DNA from: a virus | DNA length: 64,000 bases | IMG/VR virus record: IMGVR_UViG_3300049048_000052 | Span: 1-64,000 of that record | Strand: one strand, 5' to 3' | In this document: positions 57,588-64,000 of the stretch, in pieces | How the letters are laid out: every line of letters starts with the position of its first letter | Numbering within the stretch: the stretch's first letter is position 1 | Made by a program: the position numbers and the translations under genes | Notes under the pieces: generated by a model | What the model was told of the DNA's origin: nothing | The model's database searches: none | What the model saw: the letters and a program-made list of their open reading frames with translations, nothing else

Positions 57588-57660
57588 GCTATAGTGGTGT
57601 TTGGAGAACACATGGGTCCGAATGTGGACTCAGGAAGCGGGTGCGACTCCCGTCTATGGT
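57588..57660 (+). tRNA. tRNA-like gene with 10-nt anticodon loop
   Basis: The acceptor GCTATAG/CTATGGT (two G.T), D arm GTGT/ACAC and T arm GCGGG-TGCGACT-CCCGT are present. The anticodon stem TGGGT/ACTCA leaves CCGAATGTGG (10 nt), which can itself close two C-G pairs. U33 at 57623 would give GTG (His). It is the fourth tRNA-like gene here with an oversized anticodon arm. Confidence 0.55.
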
Positions 57661-57698
57661 TATTGACCCAAACGTACCCTCCTAGGACTAAAGGCCAG

Positions 57699-57714
57699 GG
57701 TCCCTTCGGGGACC
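57699..57714 (+). terminator. UUCG hairpin
   Basis: GGTCCC-TTCG-GGGACC followed by TAATATTTAT. Just upstream at about 57674-57689 lies GTACCCTCCTAGGAC, an inverted copy of the class 1 Shine-Dalgarno hairpin. Confidence 0.7.
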
Positions 57715-57754
57715 TAATATTTATCTGTGGTTTAATTGATTAAGGGAGTTAGTG

Positions 57755-57946
57755 ATGGCACTAGATAAGATTGCTGAGGCTGAGAGTCTATTAGCACGGG
57801 CTAATGAATTGCAGGTACATGCTAATGCTTTACCTGATAGAGTGAGAAACCTGAAGGCGCATGCTTTAAAGATTCTAGAGACGGAGTATGTAGCTCTGGG
57901 TTTACAGATTGAAGCTCTGAGAAAGCAGTTGGGTAAGGATGGGTAA
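57755..57946 (+). CDS. Small coiled-coil protein
   Basis: The 63-residue product starts at ATG 57755 after AAGGGAG. It is one long heptad helix (LDKIAEAESLLARANELQVHAN...). It probably multimerises or binds a partner. No family. Confidence 0.6.
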   Translation: MALDKIAEAESLLARANELQVHANALPDRVRNLKAHALKILETEYVALGLQIEALRKQLGKDG

Positions 57947-57970
57947 CACCGTTCTAACTGATTGATACAA

Positions 57971-58042
57971 CCAAGGTTGGCCGAGCGGTTGAGGCAGCAA
58001 ACTCATAATTTGCCCTAGGCAGGTTCAACTCCTGCACCTTGG
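57971..58042 (+). tRNA. tRNA-Met or tRNA-Ile2 (CAT)
   Basis: Acceptor CCAAGGT/ACCTTGG, D arm GCC/GGC, anticodon arm GCAAA-CTCATAA-TTTGC, T arm GCAGG-TTCAACT-CCTGC: all canonical with a 7-nt loop. Anticodon CAT (58004-58006) is elongator Met, or Ile when the C is modified to lysidine. Sequence alone does not settle which. Confidence 0.85.
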
Positions 58043-58071
58043 ATTCATTGATTGTCTAGTAAGGTAGATAA

Positions 58072-58464
58072 ATGGATACGAATGAGTTAAGGGTGGGCCT
58101 CATTGGGGCCCTTAATAGGTTAAATAAGCAGGAACTATATAGAAGGTTAGCTATCTTCTATGGCGTTTTTGTAAGAACAGCAGAGGATATGAGAGGGGCC
58201 TATCTAGCGGTCTCTGAGATTGAGGAGATGGCCTATAGTATCAATGATCCTACCTTAGGAATCATGGTACTAATAGGTATCATGGATGGCACTATGCCCA
58301 TACCAAGCTACATGAAGGATAACAAGGATGCCCTATTAGAGGGTATTGTCTATATCGTATATGGGGACCCTCTATATGAGGCATTAGTCCCTGAGGACGA
58401 CAGAGAGAGAGCCAAGATTAAATCTATGGAGCTCTTCATGGATGACATGAATGCTAAGCTATAG
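58072..58464 (+). CDS. Helical protein of unknown function
   Basis: The product has 130 residues and is fully helical. AAGG lies seven bases before the ATG. It starts just after the tRNA-CAT gene. No family. Confidence 0.52.
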   Translation: MDTNELRVGLIGALNRLNKQELYRRLAIFYGVFVRTAEDMRGAYLAVSEIEEMAYSINDPTLGIMVLIGIMDGTMPIPSYMKDNKDALLEGIVYIVYGDPLYEALVPEDDRERAKIKSMELFMDDMNAKL

Positions 58465-58580
58465 CACATTATACTAAAGTCTTATTTCTTATTTATATAC
58501 ATTGGTTCGATTGGTTGGTTATATATATAGTTAATTAATATACAAACTACTAGTAATGCAGCACTTTAGGGATAAAGGAA
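58465..58580 (+). promoter_or_regulatory. AT-rich promoter-like gap
   Basis: A tract rich in TATATATA and TTAATTAATAT near 58519-58545 precedes the exported-protein operon. It is unlike the GC-rich terminator gaps elsewhere. It is a promoter candidate but not assigned to a consensus. Confidence 0.4.
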
Positions 58581-59153
58581 ATGAAAGGACGCTGGTTACT
58601 GGGCTCGTGTGTCTTACTGGGGTTACTATGGGCTAGTCCTAAACCCCAGGCAAAGACATTGAAGGATTACTGTGGTCCTAAGAATGGGGCCTATCTGGTC
58701 AAGGGTGAAGTACGAGAGGTTAAGGTAGGTAGCAGTAATAGGGCACAGGTTACGGTCGTTAACAAGGATCAGACCAGGTGCCCTATTACTGTGTTCCTGA
58801 GGATAGATGATGTTAAGTTCAGGGTTGGTGATGTAGTCCAATTCCAAGTGGATAAGTCTGGCCTTAACTGGACTAACATAAGGGGCCTCAAGGTTAATCC
58901 TGTAGGTGGTACCGGGCTAGATGGTAAGGATAGCGGTAATTGGCTTACCTCCCGTATGAGTACTAGGGACCTAGTTGATTCCTTGGATCCTGAGTACTAT
59001 ATGGTGGATATGACCTGGGATGCCTATGGCTACCGTTACACCACCTTACTTATACCTAAGGGCATGGCATGGAAGATGGAGAAGGAGGCAGTCTATAAAC
59101 TCTACTTTGGTGGAGATAAGATTGTCACTACTATTGAGAAGGAGGGGAGCTAA
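58581..59153 (+). CDS. Exported beta-rich protein with signal peptide
   Basis: The 190-residue product has a signal peptide (MKGRWLLGSCVLLGLLWASPKPQA). The mature chain contains an OB-like beta domain (VKGEVREVKVGSSNRAQVTVVN) and two Cys (C31, C66 region). Its stop overlaps the next start (TAATG). The two products may form one envelope complex. Confidence 0.62.
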   Translation: MKGRWLLGSCVLLGLLWASPKPQAKTLKDYCGPKNGAYLVKGEVREVKVGSSNRAQVTVVNKDQTRCPITVFLRIDDVKFRVGDVVQFQVDKSGLNWTNIRGLKVNPVGGTGLDGKDSGNWLTSRMSTRDLVDSLDPEYYMVDMTWDAYGYRYTTLLIPKGMAWKMEKEAVYKLYFGGDKIVTTIEKEGS

Positions 59154-60334
59154 TGTTTACTATTGGTTTATTAGTAGGGGCGGCCATGGGTGTTATCCAT
59201 GGTTACTTCCCTACTATTGGTGTTACCTTTACCCTAGTAGGTCTCTACATTGGTACCATGAATCTAGATATGGGTCTAGGTTACCTGGTAGCTGAGAGTA
59301 CAGTCTCTGGTATTGGGAAGGTAATTGGAGAAGGAGTGGGTGGCCTCAATGCTGTCCATAATCCATACTTTGCTAGTAGGGGACTCCAAGGTTCACTAGA
59401 GCAAAGAGTAGAGGGTGCCAAGGATGGTCTCTATCAGTACATGATTAGTAAGGGTGTTGCCGTAATGGGTGGTATCGGGCTTGTCATGTTTGGTCTACCT
59501 TATATGACAGTAAAACCAGGGGAGGCCATTGTGCTCTGCTCAGGTGGTGTAGGAGTACTCCTCATTAGCTGGCTAGTCTTCACGGTTAAGGATAAGCTGG
59601 CCTTCTTTGTAATCGTAGGTAGTACGGTGGGTGCCGCCATTATCACTATTAAGGCTGGTGGTATTGCCCCTATGTATTCCTTATTCACTGCCATCTTTAG
59701 TATTGGTGGCCTCCTAGTAGATAGGAGTAAGACAATAGTAAAGGGTAAGAAGTGGGTTATGGTTACTAAGGAGAAGGAGCCCCTTGATGCTAGTTGGGCT
59801 ATGTTCGCTGGCGCCTGTTCTGCATTCCTCATTGGTATACCCAATACTATTATGCTGAGCCTTAGTGCTACTGATGAAGTAGCTAAGACAGAGAGGACAC
59901 TCTATGTTGAGGGCTGTATTAGTGCGGGGGTAAGTGAGGGTATGGGCCTCGTACTCTTCTTAGTAGCATTTGGTAGTAGAGATGCACTCTCTTCTACTAT
60001 GAGTCTACTAGTGGACGGTCTTGATGTTGGTCAGAGTCTGGTAATTCTGGCTGCCTCATTGATCCTCATGTGGTTCACCTTCATGAACCTAAGTGAGAAA
60101 TGGATATACCATCATCTACTAGGTAAGATGACAGGTGAGAATAAGTGGGTCAAGAGGATAAGCATAGCGGTAAGCTTTGCCACTATGGTCCTCATCAGTG
60201 GTCCCTGGCTTAGCATACTATTGGTAATCATGGGTGTATTCCTACAGAAGGCGGTGATACGTCACTATGTACCTGAGGAGACTATCCTTGCTATGCTCTG
60301 TGTCCTACCCTTCATTCTATTCTGGATGGGGTAA
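59153..60334 (+). CDS. Multi-pass membrane protein
   Basis: The product has 393 residues and about ten hydrophobic spans, evenly distributed (for example ILVGAAMGVIHGYF, GIGLVMFGLPYM, LVILAASLILMWFTF, ILLVIMGVFL). A soluble insert lies near 150-200. The start overlaps the preceding gene by TAATG. No transporter signature is recognised. It may remodel or occupy the host envelope. Phage-encoded proteins of this size and topology are uncommon. Confidence 0.65.
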   Translation: MFTIGLLVGAAMGVIHGYFPTIGVTFTLVGLYIGTMNLDMGLGYLVAESTVSGIGKVIGEGVGGLNAVHNPYFASRGLQGSLEQRVEGAKDGLYQYMISKGVAVMGGIGLVMFGLPYMTVKPGEAIVLCSGGVGVLLISWLVFTVKDKLAFFVIVGSTVGAAIITIKAGGIAPMYSLFTAIFSIGGLLVDRSKTIVKGKKWVMVTKEKEPLDASWAMFAGACSAFLIGIPNTIMLSLSATDEVAKTERTLYVEGCISAGVSEGMGLVLFLVAFGSRDALSSTMSLLVDGLDVGQSLVILAASLILMWFTFMNLSEKWIYHHLLGKMTGENKWVKRISIAVSFATMVLISGPWLSILLVIMGVFLQKAVIRHYVPEETILAMLCVLPFILFWMG

Positions 60335-60986
60335 TTTGGTAGTACATCTGCTCTATCTGGAGACTAACAATAGTAACTTTGGTAGTACATTTGTACAATG
60401 TGGAGACAACTATTTGTTTAACAGGGGGAACCCTGTTTTATTTGAAAGGGGGTTTTAATAGGACAGCATATACTCAGACAGCCCCAGGGATCCCTAGGAT
60501 TCCTTTTATTAGATAGACAGCATACTTTTAAACACATAGGACAGCATACAGTATATAAGGGTATACTTTTGGACCCATACGAAGACAAGGGTTGTACAAA
60601 AGGGGGACCAAGGGGTTTACATTTGTTTACAAAAGGAGTCCTTTTGGCCAATTATTAAGGAAATATTAAATGCTCTGAATTGGCCCTAAAATGAGCTACA
60701 ACGAACGAAGGGTATTCCACGTATGATTCCTCATACATAGGGTATACAAAGGTGTTCCAAGGGCAAACAAGGCCTCCAAACAGGTGACCAAAAAGGAGCC
60801 TTTTGGGGCTCTTTTTTCACATTATAGATATGGACTTCCATTTCTTACACTCTCATATACGAAGGGGAATCCTTATGTATACAGGGGGGGGCATACATAT
60901 ATACGTACCTCTTATAATTAATTAGTAAGTAAGACAGTAGGGCTTAAGCTGAGCAAGGATAATCCTTACCCCATACTTACTAAGGC
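60335..60986 (+). other. Repeat-rich noncoding tract
   Basis: 652 bp without a convincing gene. TTTGGTAGTACAT is repeated at 60335 and 60378, each followed by GGAGAC after about ten bases. GACAGCATA occurs three times (near 60462, 60516 and 60540). AGTATA/TATACT and AAAAGGA/TCCTTTT inverted repeats occur at 60550 and 60631. A strong terminator lies at 60790. It could be a regulatory hub or origin. Confidence 0.6.
60790..60817 (+). terminator. Hairpin terminator in the noncoding tract
   Basis: AAAGGAGCC-tttt-GGGGCTC then TTTTTT, the best U-run in this part. Confidence 0.85.
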
Positions 60987-61094
60987 ATGATTAATAATTA
61001 TCTTAACTACTTAATAGGGGCGGCCCTACTATGGATGTTAGCCTCATTATTCGTCATCATCTTTTTATTGATTGGTCTTGACTTATCAAATTAA
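60987..61094 (+). CDS. Small membrane peptide (35 residues)
   Basis: The frame starts MINNYLNYLIGAALLWMLAS and continues through a hydrophobic stretch to GLDLSN. It is nearly one membrane helix. The ribosome site is weak (AAGG). It is supported by composition and by ending 18 nt before the next gene. Confidence 0.42.
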   Translation: MINNYLNYLIGAALLWMLASLFVIIFLLIGLDLSN

Positions 61095-61112
61095 ACAAGG
61101 ACTGTGAGTTCA

Positions 61113-61781
61113 ATGACTGCATGTATATTGTATGGACGGCAAGTATCTAGAATTATATGTGTACAAGAGATAGAGAGTAGGGCGGCCCGTGAGGGGGTTC
61201 CTGCTTCCTCTTTGCTTCCTCGGTTTGGCAGTATTCACTTCATTGTGAACTACGTACAAATTGGGGGCACCATATATAGTCTAGACAAGTTTAGTGGTGC
61301 GCCTTTAGCCTCCCAACTAAGAGGCGAGAGCATCAGTTCTGAGCGTCTTATCCTAGAGGTATCTACCATTATAGATACGGATAAGGTTACTGTCCGAGGA
61401 CTTAAGTCCTATAATGTTGACACCTGTCCTCTTATTGAGGCGCACCAACATATCAATGGTCTTAACTCTAATGGGACTCTATATGCCCTTACCTTATCTG
61501 AGATGCCTATTCTACGTAGGGGTCATATCAGCAAGGTAGTGAGCCAGGTGAATGATGAAACTAATAAGAGGGAGCGTATCCTTTCTTATTTCATTAAGAC
61601 CATAGCTGATAATGTAAGTGTAGAGGCCATGGATGGGGCCGATGAGTTAGATATCAGCCAAAGTGTTAAAGAAGGTTATATACCTTCTAGGGTGGTGCGC
61701 CTTCTTGCTTCTCCTTTCTCTCGTCTATTAGATGAGGTAACTGGGGAGACAACAAAGTCTATATCTTTAACTTCTAACTAA
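61113..61781 (+). CDS. Protein of unknown function
   Basis: The product has 222 residues with start at MTACILYGRQ. A GTG three codons upstream is the alternative. The N-terminal half is alpha/beta with Cys (C4, C14 region), and the C-terminal half is helical. No family. The gene follows the repeat-rich tract. Confidence 0.55.
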   Translation: MTACILYGRQVSRIICVQEIESRAAREGVPASSLLPRFGSIHFIVNYVQIGGTIYSLDKFSGAPLASQLRGESISSERLILEVSTIIDTDKVTVRGLKSYNVDTCPLIEAHQHINGLNSNGTLYALTLSEMPILRRGHISKVVSQVNDETNKRERILSYFIKTIADNVSVEAMDGADELDISQSVKEGYIPSRVVRLLASPFSRLLDEVTGETTKSISLTSN

Positions 61782-61810
61782 TTTCATAAGTCAATATTCT
61801 CTATGTAATA

Positions 61811-61834
61811 TGGGGGCGCCCTTGGCCCCCTTGA
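61811..61834 (+). terminator. Hairpin terminator
   Basis: GGGGGCG...CCCCC arms after the 222-residue gene. Confidence 0.65.
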
Positions 61835-61842
61835 GGTAATCA

Positions 61843-62193
61843 ATGGACATAATGAGAGCAGTCTCTCAAATGGTTAAAGTAGATGACATAACCAGAGTAA
61901 TGAGACTGAATGGCTACAAGGACTATGAAATAATGCGCTACCTAATAGTAGATAGGGGGCTCCTTAGGGGGTCCTATGGTCTAATAGAGGGTAGCATATA
62001 CCACTACTACCTATCAGATAGGGAGCCTGAATTCATCTACATAGTAAATGAGAAGAACAAGAGTAGCGTTGGTCTACATATACCTACGCTATCTAGAATC
62101 ATGGGTTCCTTATCTGAATTCTATTGCTTAGATTACATGGAATCTTCCATAGAACCACTACTAAAAAGGTGGCAAGCAATGATCAAAAAGTAG
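61843..62193 (+). CDS. Small protein of unknown function
   Basis: The 116-residue product has a GAGG ribosome site. The N-terminal half is helical (VSQMVKVDDITRVMRLNGYKDYEIMRYLI), resembling a helix-turn-helix arrangement, and the C-terminal half is mixed. A regulator is possible but unproven. Confidence 0.5.
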   Translation: MDIMRAVSQMVKVDDITRVMRLNGYKDYEIMRYLIVDRGLLRGSYGLIEGSIYHYYLSDREPEFIYIVNEKNKSSVGLHIPTLSRIMGSLSEFYCLDYMESSIEPLLKRWQAMIKK

Positions 62194-62243
62194 AATTGCA
62201 GGGTTGGACATTAGGGTTGCATTAAATAGGCACAGAATGACAT

Positions 62244-62534
62244 ATGAAATGGCGGCAGGATAGGGAGGGTGAGTGGAGGGCAGACCTAATGTCTGGTACT
62301 CTAAGTCAGATCCTACAATGTAAATCTATTACCATTAAAGTAAGGAGAAAGTCTCCCTTATTACATGGGACAGCATATTGGGTTGGTCTGTATGCTCATG
62401 AGCTTATATATGGTTATGAGTATATAGATGGCAATGATATGAATGCTAGGGTTACTGCGGTGGACCTTGTTAGACGTTATGTTAAACACTTGCTCACTAG
62501 TGTTGAGCAACTAATATCTGTAGTAGAGGATTAA
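62244..62534 (+). CDS. Small protein of unknown function
   Basis: The 96-residue product is compact alpha/beta with basic patches (TIKVRRKSPLL). The ribosome site is weak. A short overlapping upstream frame closes quickly. No family. Confidence 0.5.
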   Translation: MKWRQDREGEWRADLMSGTLSQILQCKSITIKVRRKSPLLHGTAYWVGLYAHELIYGYEYIDGNDMNARVTAVDLVRRYVKHLLTSVEQLISVVED

Positions 62535-62576
62535 ACAAGGGGCCAATAGGCCCCACTCAAAACAAAGGAGGGAGTT

Positions 62577-63338
62577 ATGAGTGACTTCGGTATAGGGCCA
62601 GCTAGCCTTATAAAGGATGTCGATTGGTGCAAGAATATACTGGCTATGCCAGGGATAGACTTTGATCTATGGGCCAAGTGGAACGGGGCGGAGGCATCAA
62701 TAGATGGCCAAGGTAGAACAGTAACCACTGAGAGTTATATGCCTACTCTAACCGTCAAGACCTCGCCCTTTAGTATTGCCTATGAGGCCCATCCTAACCA
62801 TTACCGGAAGCTGAACGTACTATCTGTGACCAGTGAGGTTATAGGTCTAGTAGATTATCAGCTACAGCCGAGGGGCGGTATTGAGAAAAAGTATAAGAGG
62901 AGTAAAGTTTACTACCTTATCACACCAGCTGGTGTCATTGCTTACTTGTTATGTTTACCAGGCCCTAAGGGAGATACTCTAAGGAGTATGCTTAGCCCTA
63001 AGGGTAATCTTACCTCTGATGAGAGGTGGGAGTTATTGGGTATAAGTGCGGAGCCTCCAGTTGTGAGGACTACGCCTAAGAAAGAGAAGCCGACACAGGC
63101 TAAGGCTGCATTAGTTGAGACCGCACCCCTTAAACCTCACAGTAATCCTATTATCGCAGGGTTAATGGCGGAGAGACAAAGGATCGTTGAGTTGGAAGCA
63201 GGTCTGAATCATCAGGTTGGTTTATTAGAGGACAGACTGACCCTATTAAAGAGTCAGGTTGCCCATGCAGCAGAGAAGAAAGAGGCCTTAGATAATCAAA
63301 TAACTGAGGCACTCATAATGTTGGGTGAGCTTACTTAG
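62577..63338 (+). CDS. Regulator-like protein, paralogue of 63533
   Basis: The 253-residue product has an AAAGGAGGG ribosome site. A middle segment YYLITPAGVIAYLLCLPGPKGDTLRSML followed by DERWELLGI repeats in the next gene. The C-terminal 60 residues form a coiled coil (RIVELEAGLNHQVGLLEDRLTLLKSQV). The arrangement, domain plus coiled coil in tandem paralogues, recalls phage antirepressor-type proteins, but no KilA-N or ANT motif is visible. Confidence 0.55.
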   Translation: MSDFGIGPASLIKDVDWCKNILAMPGIDFDLWAKWNGAEASIDGQGRTVTTESYMPTLTVKTSPFSIAYEAHPNHYRKLNVLSVTSEVIGLVDYQLQPRGGIEKKYKRSKVYYLITPAGVIAYLLCLPGPKGDTLRSMLSPKGNLTSDERWELLGISAEPPVVRTTPKKEKPTQAKAALVETAPLKPHSNPIIAGLMAERQRIVELEAGLNHQVGLLEDRLTLLKSQVAHAAEKKEALDNQITEALIMLGELT

Positions 63339-63421
63339 GTAAGATGGGGTATCCACTACTGGTTACACCCTTAATCTTAGGGATGCCAGGTGTAGTCCTA
63401 GCAGGATCCCCCTTCTTACCT
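63336..63421 (+). terminator. Long compound hairpin terminator
   Basis: AGGTAAG...GGGG near 63336 pairs with CCCC...CTTACCT near 63410, followed by TTATTGCTCTT. It overlaps a short frame described next. Confidence 0.55.
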
Positions 63422-63451
63422 TTATTGCTCTTACGGGGCATGCCCGAGTAA
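63344..63451 (+). CDS. Small hydrophobic peptide (35 residues), tentative
   Basis: The frame starts MGYPLLVTPLILGMPGVVLAG and ends LLLLRGMPE, entirely hydrophobic with Gly and Pro. AGGTAAG precedes the ATG. It lies inside the terminator region, so it may be chance. Confidence 0.35.
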   Translation: MGYPLLVTPLILGMPGVVLAGSPFLPLLLLRGMPE

Positions 63452-63532
63452 CCACCTATGTATGACATGACGACTTATTAATGTAGATATCGTCTACACA
63501 CTAACACACCTAGGAAGGGAAGGAATAGGATC

Positions 63533-64000
63533 ATGAACGCAGTAAGAAATCCTCTGTCAGAGATCATCAAGAATCAACAGAGCTGCATGCAGATGTTGGC
63601 AGCCATTAACTTCACCGCATGGGTGGGGTGGGATGGTAAGAAGGTAGTAACTATGCGGGAGGCAGAGGCGGTCACCAGTGGCACCTACCTCAATGTGTTG
63701 GCAGAAATAAAGATGCCCTCTGTCTACACTAGGAAGACCATTGCCTACTATGCAAATCACTATAAGGAAGTGGGTCTGATCTATGTGAACCTAGAGGTAG
63801 CTAAGCAGGTCTATAATCAGACCAAGCCCAAAGATGCTGAGGCTAGACCGCTTCGGTCTGACCACAACCATTTCATTCTGAGGCCCTCGGCCCTAATAGC
63901 CTTTATGCTATCGGCGCCGGGTAGTAAGGCTGATGCACTCAGAAAGTCCTTGGGTATCGCAGAGAAACTAGAGTCTGCAGATAAGTGGGATATGTTGGGG
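63533..64000 (+). CDS. Regulator-like protein, paralogue of 62577, runs off the window
   Basis: 156 codons are present and the 3' end is outside. It contains HFILRPSALIAFMLSAPGSKADALRKSL and ADKWDMLG, aligning with the matching segment of the previous gene, so the two are tandem paralogues. The N terminus (MNAVRNPLSEIIKNQQSC) is helical. AAGGAATAGGATC precedes the ATG. Confidence 0.6.
   Translation, partial: MNAVRNPLSEIIKNQQSCMQMLAAINFTAWVGWDGKKVVTMREAEAVTSGTYLNVLAEIKMPSVYTRKTIAYYANHYKEVGLIYVNLEVAKQVYNQTKPKDAEARPLRSDHNHFILRPSALIAFMLSAPGSKADALRKSLGIAEKLESADKWDMLG

Overview
The window is part of the genome of a tailed bacteriophage with a contractile tail, probably a large-genome phage. The evidence is a recognisable virion module: tail sheath, probable tail tube, major capsid protein, protease-scaffold, Mu-like portal, frameshifted tail assembly chaperone and spike-tip proteins. 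Added to this are seven tRNA or tRNA-like genes, structured RNAs, a group I intron with a nearby homing endonuclease, and many small accessory genes with no recognisable function. The sequence does not identify the host. No terminase, DNA polymerase or host-like gene is visible here.

Layout. From 1 to 16.45 kb the minus strand carries the head and tail genes, read from the chaperone and portal (16.45-14.1 kb) through protease-scaffold, major capsid and neck proteins to sheath and tube. Two plus-strand insertions interrupt it: a LAGLIDADG endonuclease at 1.03-1.84 kb, beside a tube gene split by a 238-nt group I intron, and a five-gene accessory island at 12.1-14.1 kb (Dps, HNH endonuclease, SWIM-finger protein and two small proteins). 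From 16.6 to 27.8 kb one plus-strand gene encodes 3717 residues with a phospholipase-D-type HKD motif near the N terminus and an RNA-polymerase-type DFDGD motif at residue 2613. From 27.8 to 30.8 kb a minus-strand baseplate/spike cluster follows, including a PAAR-like tip. From 30.8 kb to the end all genes lie on the plus strand.

The 31-42 kb section has a striking format. Nearly every small gene has its own GC-rich hairpin terminator, and its Shine-Dalgarno sequence sits inside a tiny inverted repeat whose outer pairs change in a compensatory way. The section includes a protein-kinase-like protein, a phosphoribosyltransferase-like protein, two paralogues ending in Met-Met, and a second DxDGD protein of 1613 residues (41.8-46.7 kb) resembling the active-site barrel of RNA polymerase beta-prime. 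From 46.7 to 58 kb lie structured noncoding DNA, a 44-48-nt tandem repeat, the tRNA cluster (including a possible CUA-anticodon tRNA and four with oversized anticodon arms), a folded RNA of about 250 nt and a folded RNA of about 550 nt. A NYN-family nuclease follows. From 58 to 64 kb are exported and membrane proteins, a repeat-rich noncoding tract and a pair of paralogous regulatory-looking proteins.

Working model (inference). The giant protein is a virion-carried, single-chain RNA polymerase delivered with the DNA. The 1613-residue protein is a second, non-virion polymerase made after infection. Together they would free transcription of this phage from the host enzyme, a plan analogous to the virion and non-virion polymerases of phiKZ-like phages but using single-chain enzymes of the DxDGD class.
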